A stretch of 15,375 nucleotides of DNA from Candidatus Lambdaproteobacteria bacterium (GCA_012964265.1 DTUH01000089.1:1-15375); one strand, 5' to 3'; counted from the stretch's first letter, positions 1 through 7,317 are shown. Translations and numbers: made by a program. The notes: a model not told the origin generated them from the sequence alone.

Positions 1-957
1 TTCATGCAGCACGAAAATATCATCGGTTATGCGGACGATTATGTGCAGAATCCGGAGAAACATCCAATGGATTTTTTGAGTAGAATTTTCAAAGAAAAAA
101 CCTGGCCACAAAAAACAATTGGAGTGGAAAAAGACAACTATTATTTTTCTGCGGCTTGTCTGGAATCGTTGCAGAAAAATTTACCGCAGGCGAATTTTGT
201 TGATTCAACCGGATTAGTCAATTGGCAGCGCACAGTGAAATCACCGCAGGAACTGAATTACATGCGCAAAGCGGCGCGGATTGTGGAAAAAATGCACGCG
301 CGTATTCTTGAAGTGATGGAACCCGGAATGCGTAAAAATGATTTGGTGGCCGAAATTTACCATTCAGCCATTTCCGGAGTAACCGGTACTTCCGGAGAAC
401 AAGGCTTTGGTGGCGATTATCCGGCGATTGTACCGATGACTCCAACCGGCGCGGATGCTTCAGCACCCCATTTGACTTGGGACGATCAACCGATTCCAGA
501 CAATTCCGGAACTTTTTTTGAAATTTCCGGATGCTACCGTCACTATCATTGTCCGCTTTCACGTACCGTTTATTTGGGCAAACCACCGCAAAAATATTTT
601 GATGTGGAAAATGCTGTTCTGGAAGGAATTGAAGCCGGACTGGAAGCTGCAAAACCCGGCAACCTGGCGGAAGATATTGAGGCGGCCTGGCGCAAAACGA
701 TTGCTAAATATGGTTATGAAAAAGAAAGCCGCTGCGGTTATGCAATCGGTTTGAGCTATCCTCCGGATTGGGGTGAGCGTACTGTCAGTTTCCGGAAAGG
801 TGACAAAACGGTGCTGGAACCCAACATGACTTTCCATTTCATGCCCGCACTCTGGTTTGATGACTGGGGGCTGGAAACAACCGAAAGTATCGTGATTACT
901 GGAAACGGTGCGGAAACTCTGGCCAATGTTCCCCGGAAATTGTTTGTAAAACCGTGA
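1..957 (+). CDS. doeA: Ectoine hydrolase, DoeA/EutD type (M24 peptidase fold), 5' end missing
   Basis: The enzyme family opens the ring of ectoine to N-acetyl-diaminobutyrate, the first step in using ectoine as a nutrient. The frame is open to base 1, so the gene begins outside the window. The Met codon at 4 is probably internal, since family members run to about 400 residues and only about 318 are present. Counting from that Met, the creatinase/M24 core starts near residue 75 (TGLVNWQRTVKSPQELNYMR). Family motifs follow: FGGDYPAIVP near 135-144, APHLTWDD near 154-161, FFEISGCYRHYHCPLSRTVY near 171-190, and SYPPDWGERT near 251-260. The usual M24 metal ligands are not in place (the second Asp position falls in CPLSRT), as in creatinase-like members, so this is not an ordinary Xaa-Pro peptidase. 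It converges with the phosphatidyltransferase gene downstream. No other ectoine gene is visible. The family call is confident; the substrate is inferred from motif similarity. Confidence 0.87.
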   Translation, partial: FMQHENIIGYADDYVQNPEKHPMDFLSRIFKEKTWPQKTIGVEKDNYYFSAACLESLQKNLPQANFVDSTGLVNWQRTVKSPQELNYMRKAARIVEKMHARILEVMEPGMRKNDLVAEIYHSAISGVTGTSGEQGFGGDYPAIVPMTPTGADASAPHLTWDDQPIPDNSGTFFEISGCYRHYHCPLSRTVYLGKPPQKYFDVENAVLEGIEAGLEAAKPGNLAEDIEAAWRKTIAKYGYEKESRCGYAIGLSYPPDWGERTVSFRKGDKTVLEPNMTFHFMPALWFDDWGLETTESIVITGNGAETLANVPRKLFVKP

Positions 958-1025
958 ATGACAACTTTTTACAGTTTCATTGTGCTTAATCACTTCCGCA
1001 AAAAGGCGATTCCGGAGATTTACTT

Positions 1026-1628
1026 TTAACGCAACAAAGAATAAGCTGAACCAAATCGACCGACAACTGTCAGCCAGCAGATGCTTCCGAAAATTACTGC
1101 AAAAGTTGGAAAGTGCTCCGGAAACAAACAAATGATGATATAAAATAAGATCGTTTCTGTGCCTTCTGCCAAACCTCCCAAATAATAAAATGCCTTCTGA
1201 CCATGTGCCTCTGAGGAAATTCCGTGTTTTTCTGCAGCCACAGCAAATGCCAGAAAACTTGAGCCTGTGCCGATAAAAGAAAAAATTAAAAAACTTGCCG
1301 TCAAACCATTTTTTTCCGGATCTGCCAAAGCAAAGCCCAATATAACCGCGGAATAAAAAATGAAATCGCAGGTGATGTCGAGGTATCCGCCAAAACTGGT
1401 GATTCCGTTTCGCCGGGCAACCGCTCCGTCAAGTCCATCGAAAAAGCGGTTGACTAAAATCAAGGCCAGGGCCATGGTGTAGAGTTCAATCCAGAGCAGT
1501 GGAACTGCTAAAAGTCCAATCGCAAAACCAGCAAAAGTAATGCTGTTGGCAGAAATTTTACGGGGGACATGTGCCGCAATGTCTTCCATTGTAGGATGTA
1601 CAAACGTATTCGCCCAGCGGTCAACCAT
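1026..1628 (-). CDS. CDP-alcohol phosphatidyltransferase family membrane protein
   Basis: This is a 200-residue integral membrane enzyme that would transfer a phosphatidyl or phospho-alcohol group from a CDP-activated donor to an alcohol, so it belongs to phospholipid head-group or related lipid synthesis. The signature lies at residues 64-88: D64, DG at 67-68, AR at 71-72, G80, D84 and D88, the four aspartates that bind metal and CDP. The sequence around it (DGLDGAVARRNG, FGGYLDITCDFIFY) resembles the subfamily in which the AR-to-G spacing is seven residues. About five or six hydrophobic segments follow or flank the motif. The ATG at 1628 is the only sensible start, and no clear Shine-Dalgarno precedes it. 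An imperfect five-base repeat lies about 18 bases upstream. The acceptor alcohol (glycerol-phosphate, inositol-phosphate, serine or other) cannot be told from sequence. Confidence 0.85.
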   Translation of the reverse strand: MVDRWANTFVHPTMEDIAAHVPRKISANSITFAGFAIGLLAVPLLWIELYTMALALILVNRFFDGLDGAVARRNGITSFGGYLDITCDFIFYSAVILGFALADPEKNGLTASFLIFSFIGTGSSFLAFAVAAEKHGISSEAHGQKAFYYLGGLAEGTETILFYIIICLFPEHFPTFAVIFGSICWLTVVGRFGSAYSLLR

Positions 1629-1645
1629 GAGGATTTACTATGGTG

Positions 1646-1670
1646 TTGAGTTGAGTTGGATTGAGTTGAG
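1646..1670. repeat. Five tandem pentanucleotide units (TTGAG, one imperfect)
   Basis: The plus strand reads TTGAG, TTGAG, TTGGA, TTGAG, TTGAG in register. Seen from the phosphatidyltransferase gene it is a CTCAA tract 18 to 42 bases upstream of the start codon, in the leader or promoter region. It could be plain low-complexity sequence. Short tandem units of this size can slip in replication and change promoter or leader spacing, but five units with one interruption is few for an active switch. Confidence 0.6.
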
Positions 1671-1746
1671 TTTTGGTTTTGAAGCAATGATGCAGCACAC
1701 CGTATGTTTTGAGTCGCAAAAGAAAGCGACATCTTACAGAAATATT

Positions 1747-3000
1747 TTATGAATTAAGTTCAACTCGGTCAAGGAGACCCTTGGCAATACTTTCCTTACC
1801 GACAAACTTTTGAGGCTCCTGTCCGGGCTCCAGCAGCCACGCCACTTGTGTACCGTCCGTCTTAAATTCTTCCCCACGATTCGCAATAATCAGCTGAGAG
1901 CCTCCCTTTTTGGAAAAGCGTTTTTGCGCGATTGAAATTAATTCTTTGTGAGAAATATTTTCTTCATATTTGAAAGTGATCATTTTCAGTTCGGGAAAAT
2001 CCTGTCGCACTTCATCAATCAATTTGGCTGTCGGCAGCAATTTCAAAGTTAACTGATCTACTTTGCTGGACCATTTCCCTTCATAAACAGATTCCGGCTG
2101 AAAATCCGCAACTGCCGCAGTAAAAATCCCCCAATCAAAAGTTTGCTGCTGTAAGGATTCATGAACAATTTTTCTGTAATCAGCATAAGTTGCCGCTTTT
2201 ATGGTGTTTAAAAATCCCGGTGCGGATTGACTCCCCTTGCCGAGAATTAGTTCAACCTCTGCTCCCCTCATCCATGCTTCACGCGCAATTTGGATGGAAA
2301 GAGCGCCTGTAAAACGTGTCGTAATGCGCCGTATATTGTCCAAGGGAACGGGAGTGGGACCGCCGGTAATCAGCAAAGATTTTCTGCAGAGTGTGGATTT
2401 ACTAAGCGCCCTGATCGTTGCAGCTACAATCAATTCAAGTGAAGCAAGATTATTTTTTCCGTGTGTCTGCAGTGGTGGAATCATGGTAATTCCCATTTCC
2501 TGCAGAGTCTGCATTGAGCGTGTCAAGATGCTGTTATGCATCGCTCCGTGCATCGTCGGCGCAAACAGAATTGGTATTCCCTGACGTTCCATTCGTCCGA
2601 TAGCGGCAGCGATGGCTGCAGAAACAACTGAATCCGCAATTCCATATACTGCCTTATTCAAAGTGTTGTAAGAGGCGGGTGCTACGACAAAAACATCGAA
2701 CGGGGTGGAGTCGCTCAAATGTTCTGCATCTGCGGAAAAGCGTTCAATTACCGGATTTTGCGAACACCATTCCAGCGCCTCTTTGCCAACATAACGTAAT
2801 CCTCCTGCGGTCACATAGACAACCACTTCCGCTCCTTCCCTGCGAAAATCACGAATCAGATCCGGCATGCGGTAAGCCGCTATGCTGCCGGTTATCAGCA
2901 GAGCAACACGTTTGCCGGATAAATGCGAACCGGTTAAACGGATTTCCCGGTCAGCAAACTCAGAAGGTGGTGGTGGTTCAAAATTCCAGTTTAAAGACAT
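1747..3000 (-). CDS. Divergent CoaBC-like protein (flavoprotein domain plus phosphopantothenate-cysteine ligase-like domain)
   Basis: The 417-residue protein has the CoaBC layout. A flavoprotein domain (about 30-200) has GSIAAY at 38-43, H94 in EHLSDS aligned with the decarboxylase catalytic His, and PASYNTLNK at 108-116. A ligase-like domain (about 206-415) has TGGPTPVPLDNIRRIT at 212-227, AAVAD at 295-299, a lysine-containing KWSSK at 309-313, and IAN at 372-374. Canonical CoaBC makes 4'-phosphopantetheine from phosphopantothenate and cysteine for coenzyme A. Several key residues differ here. The PxMNxxMW clamp reads PTMHGAMH (148-155), so its Asn is His. The Cys-Gly of the flexible flap is absent from the stretch after IPPL. 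The Asn of ITN in the ligase domain is Thr (ITTR). There is also a 25 to 30 residue N-terminal extension. It may be a paralogue with another job. No Shine-Dalgarno is seen before the ATG. Confidence 0.75.
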   Translation of the reverse strand: MSLNWNFEPPPPSEFADREIRLTGSHLSGKRVALLITGSIAAYRMPDLIRDFRREGAEVVVYVTAGGLRYVGKEALEWCSQNPVIERFSADAEHLSDSTPFDVFVVAPASYNTLNKAVYGIADSVVSAAIAAAIGRMERQGIPILFAPTMHGAMHNSILTRSMQTLQEMGITMIPPLQTHGKNNLASLELIVAATIRALSKSTLCRKSLLITGGPTPVPLDNIRRITTRFTGALSIQIAREAWMRGAEVELILGKGSQSAPGFLNTIKAATYADYRKIVHESLQQQTFDWGIFTAAVADFQPESVYEGKWSSKVDQLTLKLLPTAKLIDEVRQDFPELKMITFKYEENISHKELISIAQKRFSKKGGSQLIIANRGEEFKTDGTQVAWLLEPGQEPQKFVGKESIAKGLLDRVELNS

Positions 3001-3144
3001 TTAAGATTTCAAGTTTCAGTTTTTAGATTTCAGTAAACATTTTTTCGGATGCTTACTTACATTATTAACCATTTTATATATTGGAACAGGTGACTATAAT
3101 CAGGGTTCCGGATACACAACCCCTGCAATCTGAATCATGATGAC

Positions 3145-4485
3145 TCACAAAACAGTTGCCGCCAACTCAGCCAGCGCTGAGCGTTCAACTCTTGAGAAAC
3201 GTACATGTCCTGCAAGCGGAGAATCCTTGAAACGTTCAACCAGAGTGCTCAAACCGTTGGAAGAGAGGTTTACATCTGTGTTATCAATTTGGCTCGGATC
3301 ACCTGTTAAAACGATTTTAGTACCTTCTCCTACACGCGTAACGATGGTTTTCATTTCATGCGGAGTCAGATTTTGTGCTTCGTCCACAATCATGTGCTGA
3401 TTTGGAATTGAGCGTCCGCGGATATACGTCAGCGGTTCCACAACAAGCATCCCCCGATCCATCAACTCGTGGTAAGAGTCACGTTTAGCAGATTTTTTTG
3501 AAGCAGTATTTTTAATCAGCAATTCCAAATTATCAAAAATCGGCTGCATCCATGGAGCAAGTTTTTCCTGTGTGTCTCCCGGAAGAAAGCCAAGATCGCG
3601 TCCCATGGGAAATATTGGACGTGAGACCAGCATACGTGTATAAATGTTGTCTACCATCATTTGCTGCAAACCAACAGCAAGGGACAGCAAAGTTTTACCT
3701 GTACCTGCTTTTCCGCTGAGTGTTACAACAGAAATCTTTGGATTCATCAACAATGCAAGCGCCAGACGCTGCTCCGGGTTTCTCGTTCTAATTCCCCAAA
3801 CCCCCTGTTCTTTTGCGACCGGTTCGAATTTCTTCTTTCCGGAATTATAAATTACTAAAACATCTTCATCCGGAACTTCTGGACTATTCAGCAGAAGTCC
3901 TTGATTTGGATAAAATTCAACATTTTCCTCCTGCTCAGAAAAAACCTCTTCCGCTACAATAGAATCCTGTTGACTAAATCTCCGTAATTTTTGTTTGCTT
4001 ACTGCGTACCGCCGCATCCCTGAATACAGGCTTGAGTCATCCTTCCTGCGTCCTTCATGGGAGATGGTTGGAACACTGAGTGTGTTGGCCTTCGTGCGTA
4101 AATTTTCGTCCTGCGAAACAAAAACAAGATCCTTATTTTTTTGATTCAGCATCCAGGCAACAGCCAGAACACGGTTCGTAAGACTCTTCAGATTCAGACT
4201 GTACGGAATAGTTCCTGCTTCCGGTTCAGAAAGCTCTATCCTTAATTTGCCACCGTTTGGCAAACAAACACCTTCTGCCAAACTTCCATATTGTCGGCAA
4301 TCATCCAACATTTGGCTGACTGATTGGGCTGCACGTCCTTTTTCACCCAAATCCAGTTGGAGCATTTCCAGTGCTTCAAGAATACTGACCGGCAGCACAA
4401 CTTCCTTCTCCGGAAAGTCATAAAGTGCATCCGGACTTTGAAGCAGCACACTGATGTCAAGTACGTAAACTGAGGCTTGACTCAT
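3145..4485 (-). CDS. PhoH family ATPase with N-terminal PIN domain (PhoH2/YlaK type)
   Basis: This 446-residue cytoplasmic protein joins a PIN ribonuclease-like domain (about 5-140) to a PhoH ATPase domain (about 235-446). PhoH2 proteins of this layout are reported as RNA helicase/ribonucleases. In the ATPase part, the Walker A is GKAGTGKT at 258-265, followed by RPIFPMGRDLGFLPG at 289-303, the Walker B HMIVDEAQN at 364-372 and LTGDPSQID at 393-401. The PIN part opens with YVLDISVLL (D10), keeps ILEALE (E37, E40) and VSQDENLRTKA (D126). The spot that reads NDN in Bacillus YlaK reads LTN here, so T103 replaces one catalytic acid. Residues 140-225 form a charged linker. The ATG at 4485 has a GGAA 5 bases upstream. 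It is divergent from the TerB-like gene and lies in tandem with the CoaBC-like gene, 144 bases away. The family is clear; its RNase activity is uncertain. Confidence 0.92.
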   Translation of the reverse strand: MSQASVYVLDISVLLQSPDALYDFPEKEVVLPVSILEALEMLQLDLGEKGRAAQSVSQMLDDCRQYGSLAEGVCLPNGGKLRIELSEPEAGTIPYSLNLKSLTNRVLAVAWMLNQKNKDLVFVSQDENLRTKANTLSVPTISHEGRRKDDSSLYSGMRRYAVSKQKLRRFSQQDSIVAEEVFSEQEENVEFYPNQGLLLNSPEVPDEDVLVIYNSGKKKFEPVAKEQGVWGIRTRNPEQRLALALLMNPKISVVTLSGKAGTGKTLLSLAVGLQQMMVDNIYTRMLVSRPIFPMGRDLGFLPGDTQEKLAPWMQPIFDNLELLIKNTASKKSAKRDSYHELMDRGMLVVEPLTYIRGRSIPNQHMIVDEAQNLTPHEMKTIVTRVGEGTKIVLTGDPSQIDNTDVNLSSNGLSTLVERFKDSPLAGHVRFSRVERSALAELAATVL

Positions 4486-4851
4486 GCGTTTTCCGGCAGG
4501 AAAAAATGAATGTGCTCGATCTTAAAATTTTTCAGCATGAAAAAAAATTCCTTTTGTGCATGTGCTTTAAACAGGATTAACAGTCAGAAAATGCATTTTG
4601 CAACAGGTTCCAGTATAAACCAATCCTTACAGATCGTCTATCAAAGAGCCTTTACTGTCAAGACTGTAGATTCTTTTATTTTCATTCATCATGAATCCGT
4701 TCACAAAATATTTTAGTTCTTAGCTGGAATAAAGACACTTAATTTCAGCCGCTATAAATCCAAATTCTTGCACTTTCGGAAAGAATCAGGTAAAAGTTAA
4801 GTGGTGCAAATAATTGCCAACACACTTTTGGTACAAGCTTAAGCAAATAAA
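4486..4851. other. Divergent intergenic region between the PhoH and TerB-like genes
   Basis: These 366 AT-rich bases must hold the promoters of both divergent genes. A 68-codon plus-strand frame (4510-4716) shows no ribosome binding site or recognisable protein character and is not called. A weak sigma-70-like pair for the TerB-like gene is TTGCAC at 4768-4773 and TAAAAG at 4791-4796 with 17 bases between. No convincing RNA gene or terminator is visible. Confidence 0.4.
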
Positions 4852-5319
4852 ATGGAATTTCAGTTAACATCCGGTTTACAACCACAACTGCTTGAAGACG
4901 ACCAGAAGTTATGGCTTGCGAACGCTATCTGTGAAGCGATTACAGCAGATGGTTCAATTGCTCCTGAAGAACTAGAATATCTTGAACGTGCACTCTCTTT
5001 TTTGCCCTCACAAACAGAAGTAGTAAAAATGATGCAGGCCGTGAAAGAACAAAAACTTCCTCAACTGGGACGTTTTCCCGGAGCAACACGTGAGCTGGAG
5101 GTGAAAATTTTCATCGACCTCACCACCGTGATTTCTGTGGACAATGTCCTTGGTGCAAACGAAATAGACTACCTTTTGTATATCGGACGTAAACTCGGTT
5201 TTGGCCGTGAATTTGTGAGGGTCGTCATCCGCTGGGCCAGCGAGGGTATTGTCTGGAAACGTAAAATGCTGCACCTGATTGACGCAGGAAAATCACTTGA
5301 AGCAGAATATACGGATTAA
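4852..5319 (+). CDS. TerB-like domain protein
   Basis: The 155-residue soluble, mainly helical protein has the acidic TerB-type helix-loop signature twice: ADGSIAPEELEYLERAL at about 32-48, and a weaker partner VDNVLGANEIDYLLYIGRKL at about 96-115. The internal duplication matches the all-helical TerB/TerB-like fold, in which the acidic residues can bind metal. TerB-like domains occur in tellurite-resistance modules and in many stress- or membrane-associated proteins. No other ter gene is nearby, so tellurite resistance should not be assumed. The start at 4852 has no Shine-Dalgarno sequence, but the next in-frame Met is at residue 60, inside the domain. It converges with the secreted-protein gene. 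It probably stands alone. Confidence 0.7.
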   Translation: MEFQLTSGLQPQLLEDDQKLWLANAICEAITADGSIAPEELEYLERALSFLPSQTEVVKMMQAVKEQKLPQLGRFPGATRELEVKIFIDLTTVISVDNVLGANEIDYLLYIGRKLGFGREFVRVVIRWASEGIVWKRKMLHLIDAGKSLEAEYTD

Positions 5320-5397
5320 GCGTCCGCTAAATCTTCGAAATTCTCCGCCCTGAATCCTGATAGAAACAAAGTCCGGCGGTGATCCCCCCATTCAAGC

Positions 5398-6216
5398 TTA
5401 TTCCGCAAGACTTAGCTGCGTAAGAATATGTCTGGTTTTTCCTGCAACAAATTGCAGGAGGTAGTGGGGAGCATCTTCCGCAATTGTAAATTCAAAATGA
5501 GTTTTTTCGCGCGGCAGAATAGCCCGTAAAAATCCGGATTTCGGCAACACTAATATTTTATGTGCCTTCATGGCACCAAGCGGAGTATCGAGTCGAATTT
5601 CTTCCTGTGGTTCAATATCCATCCGGATCATGCTCATCGAACGCGGAAGACCCTTTTCTTCCAACTCAATGGCCAACAAGGGCAGAAAAAGGGTGAATGA
5701 ATAATCTTTTGTCTGCAGAATTTGCAGCAGGTTTTTTCGCAAAAAGAAAATAACCACTTCAAAAGGAACAGCATTTTCCCGACTTAAGTCTGTTTCAAAC
5801 TCCAGAACCTTTCCGGCTTTTTCCAGTTTTGTCTGCATAATTTGTCCGGAATAGGTGTTTGTAATCCGGAAATCCTTGCGCAGATCCTCTTCCTCATACC
5901 ATTCAGGTACACCGGAATTTGCATCAAACCAGAGTGTCTTACGTGTAAAAACCTCACCGTCCGGTTTAGTATTTTCATTTTTTTCTACAATGAATTGCTT
6001 TCCACCTCTGGTTACAGATTCGTAACGAAAATGACTGTATCCGGTAATTTCGGAACGCTGCTCATCCCAATGTTTAAATGAAGTTTTTGTGCCAGGCAGC
6101 AGTTCATTTAGATAGCTTTCTTGGGCAGAAACAGAAATTGCAGGCAGTAAAAATACTGTCGAATAGAAAAAGTGTAAAATAATTCTCCGGATGTAGCTAA
6201 ATTTTTTCCGCAGCAT
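5398..6216 (-). CDS. Exported protein of unknown function, second gene of a two-gene unit
   Basis: The protein has 272 residues. Its N-terminus is a typical Sec signal: basic MLRKKFSYIRR, a hydrophobic stretch at about 12-28, then SVSAQ with likely cleavage after A31. The mature part is rich in alternating hydrophobic/charged strands and includes GYSHFRYESV (59-68), TRKTLWFDANSGVPEWYEEE (91-110) and a conserved-looking RLDTPLGAMKAHKI segment. This layout, with a converted-sugar-like or lipid-binding beta fold, recalls periplasmic DUF3108-like proteins, but that is a visual resemblance only. The start codon overlaps the stop codon of the upstream zinc-finger gene (TGATG), and GAAGGAG lies about 10 bases before the ATG, inside that gene, so translation is probably coupled. 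The function is unknown. Confidence 0.85.
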   Translation of the reverse strand: MLRKKFSYIRRIILHFFYSTVFLLPAISVSAQESYLNELLPGTKTSFKHWDEQRSEITGYSHFRYESVTRGGKQFIVEKNENTKPDGEVFTRKTLWFDANSGVPEWYEEEDLRKDFRITNTYSGQIMQTKLEKAGKVLEFETDLSRENAVPFEVVIFFLRKNLLQILQTKDYSFTLFLPLLAIELEEKGLPRSMSMIRMDIEPQEEIRLDTPLGAMKAHKILVLPKSGFLRAILPREKTHFEFTIAEDAPHYLLQFVAGKTRHILTQLSLAE

Positions 6217-6392
6217 CAGATGTATGCTCCTTCACATTTACGACAAATATTCCAATGGGGTTTTGCGTTTGCTACATTTACAAGACACTGGCGGCAGACA
6301 ACTTCTTTGCAGTGCTGGCAAACCATTTTGTATGCCAGGAAACGTGACACCGACTTCCCACATATATTACAATTTTCCTCCAGCCTTCTCAT
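6216..6392 (-). CDS. 58-residue eight-cysteine zinc-finger protein, FYVE/RING-like pattern
   Basis: This small gene encodes 58 residues with eight cysteines in four CX2C pairs: C8/C11, C25/C28, C33/C36 and C50/C53. The spacing CX2C-X13-CX2C-X4-CX2C-X13-CX2C matches the order of FYVE and related cross-brace fingers that bind two zinc ions. The centre CQHCKEVVCRQC (25-36) and the end ICRKCEGAY (49-57) look like the FYVE core and its last pair. The basic RHHC motif that binds phosphoinositide in eukaryotic FYVE domains is absent. The ATG at 6392 is preceded by GAGGAA nine bases upstream and by an in-frame TAG three codons upstream, so the start is firm. The stop TGA shares its A with the next gene's ATG. 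There is no signal peptide, so it is cytoplasmic. Zinc binding is inferred from the cysteines; the partner or target is unknown. Confidence 0.87.
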   Translation of the reverse strand: MRRLEENCNICGKSVSRFLAYKMVCQHCKEVVCRQCLVNVANAKPHWNICRKCEGAYI

Positions 6393-6401
6393 ATTTTTCT
6401 A

Positions 6402-6407
6402 TTCCTC
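6402..6407 (-). promoter_or_regulatory. Ribosome binding site of the small zinc-finger gene
   Basis: On the minus strand this reads GAGGAA, nine bases before the ATG at 6392. It is one of the better Shine-Dalgarno matches in a window where many starts have none, and it supports the short frame as a real gene. Confidence 0.75.
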
Positions 6408-6441
6408 ATTTTGTTATGTATTTCAAAACAGAGTAGACTTT

Positions 6442-6469
6442 ATTATGCCAAGATTTTCTGTCGGCGCAA
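6442..6469 (-). promoter_or_regulatory. Possible sigma-70-type promoter for the zinc-finger/exported-protein unit
   Basis: On the minus strand TTGCGC (6464-6469) and CATAAT (6442-6447) are separated by 16 bases and lie about 50 bases upstream of the start codon. The -10 matches five of six consensus bases and the -35 only its TTG. The placement is sensible, but this is by-eye matching in AT-rich DNA. Confidence 0.3.
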
Positions 6470-6747
6470 GCGCAATGCTAAAGCAGGATTATCACTTGTT
6501 ACACTTCGTTAAAATTTTGAAAGCATTTTAGTATTTCTTTATTACCCAACCTTGTAGAAGTTTCACTGCATTTTAGTTTTGGTCGTGGGTTTTAAGTAAC
6601 GTTGACAGAAAAATAATAATAGTGTACGCTCTCGCTTATAATAAGATATCTAGAAAACAGATCATAACAAAAGTTTTACTCGGCCTTAGGTTAAAAAATG
6701 TATATTTCAGCAGCTCTAGAAATGATCAATCACATCCGAATATTCGC

Positions 6748-7317
6748 ATGAATCGATTTCTTTTCAATTCCACCTTCTGGATTTCAATTTTGATTTTTTC
6801 CCTGATTCTGGTTCCTAAACTGCAGGCTGATCAGAATGACTCAAGGCTTGACGGACTTTTCAGTAATCTGAAGACCGCTGTCAGTCTGCAAAAAGCCTTG
6901 GTGTATGAAATCCAGATCTGGAAGATTTGGATGGAGCATCAGAACCCAAAGGTACAGAATTCAATGACTAACGGTATTGAAGCCATGCAACAACAAAATT
7001 TTGAGAAGGCTCTGGACCATTTCACTCTGTTGATTCAAATGGAACCTGAATTTGCGGAAGGTTGGAATAAACGTGCGACCGTACTGTATTTGATGGGACG
7101 TTTCCAGGAATCTGAAACAGATGTTTTACGCACCCTTGAACTGGAACCGAGGCATTTTGGAGCACTTTCCGGTCAGGGTTTAATACGTATGGCTTTGGAA
7201 AACTGGTCCGGAGCTGTCCAGTCCCTTGAAGCAGGTTTGAGGATTCACCCCCATATGCCTGGAACCATCAGGAATTTGAAATATTCCCGACAGAAGTATA
7301 AAGAGTCAATGGCCTGA
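6748..7317 (+). CDS. Exported tetratricopeptide-repeat protein
   Basis: From the ATG at 6748 the protein has 189 residues. It starts with a signal peptide: MNRFLFNS, a hydrophobic core at about 10-23, and LQA before DQNDSRLD, with likely cleavage near residue 27. A longer frame from GTG 6622 exists but would bury the signal peptide. After a helical region with EIQIWKIWMEHQ (54-65), three TPR units follow at about 70-103, 104-137 and 138-171, with motifs EGWNKRATVLYLMGRF (104-119) and LEPRHFGALSGQGLI (132-146). The whole pattern, with LDGLFSNLK ahead of the repeats, matches a widespread proteobacterial periplasmic TPR family of unknown role. TPR units bind other proteins, so an envelope scaffold role is likely. 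It stands alone between the divergent small-zinc unit and the DksA-like gene. Confidence 0.87.
   Translation: MNRFLFNSTFWISILIFSLILVPKLQADQNDSRLDGLFSNLKTAVSLQKALVYEIQIWKIWMEHQNPKVQNSMTNGIEAMQQQNFEKALDHFTLLIQMEPEFAEGWNKRATVLYLMGRFQESETDVLRTLELEPRHFGALSGQGLIRMALENWSGAVQSLEAGLRIHPHMPGTIRNLKYSRQKYKESMA

Larger units (their letters stand above)
6393..6747. other. Divergent intergenic region between the zinc-finger and TPR genes
   Basis: These 355 AT-rich bases separate two divergent genes. Besides the ribosome site and candidate promoter listed for the minus strand, nothing coding is supported. The GTG at 6622 is in frame with the TPR gene and would add 42 residues in front of its signal peptide, which argues against it as a start. 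Confidence 0.4.

Noticed and set aside
559..1131. 190-codon minus-strand frame across the end of the ectoine hydrolase gene
   Set aside because: It overlaps two genes with clear family motifs and has no protein-like features of its own.
1364..1438. CDP-alcohol phosphatidyltransferase motif with seven rather than eight residues between AR and G
   Set aside because: The same spacing occurs in a known subfamily with the DGLDGAVARR form, so it is probably not an anomaly.
3093..3119. Possible promoter for the CoaBC-like gene (TTGTGT and TATAGT on the minus strand)
   Set aside because: The spacing is only 15 bases and the -35 is poor.
4510..4716. 68-codon frame in the PhoH/TerB-like divergent region
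   Set aside because: It shows no domain, no ribosome binding site and no coding-like composition.
4802..4817. TGG and TTGCC upstream of the TerB-like gene resembling sigma-54
   Set aside because: There are eleven bases between GG and GC, one too many.
5320..5397. CCGCC and GGCGG between the converging TerB-like and exported-protein genes, considered as a shared terminator
   Set aside because: The arms are only five bases, the loop is long, and no T-run follows on either strand.
6220..6531. 103-codon plus-strand frame over the zinc-finger gene
   Set aside because: It is antisense to the better supported minus-strand gene, has no ribosome site, and reads as unstructured Phe/His-rich sequence.
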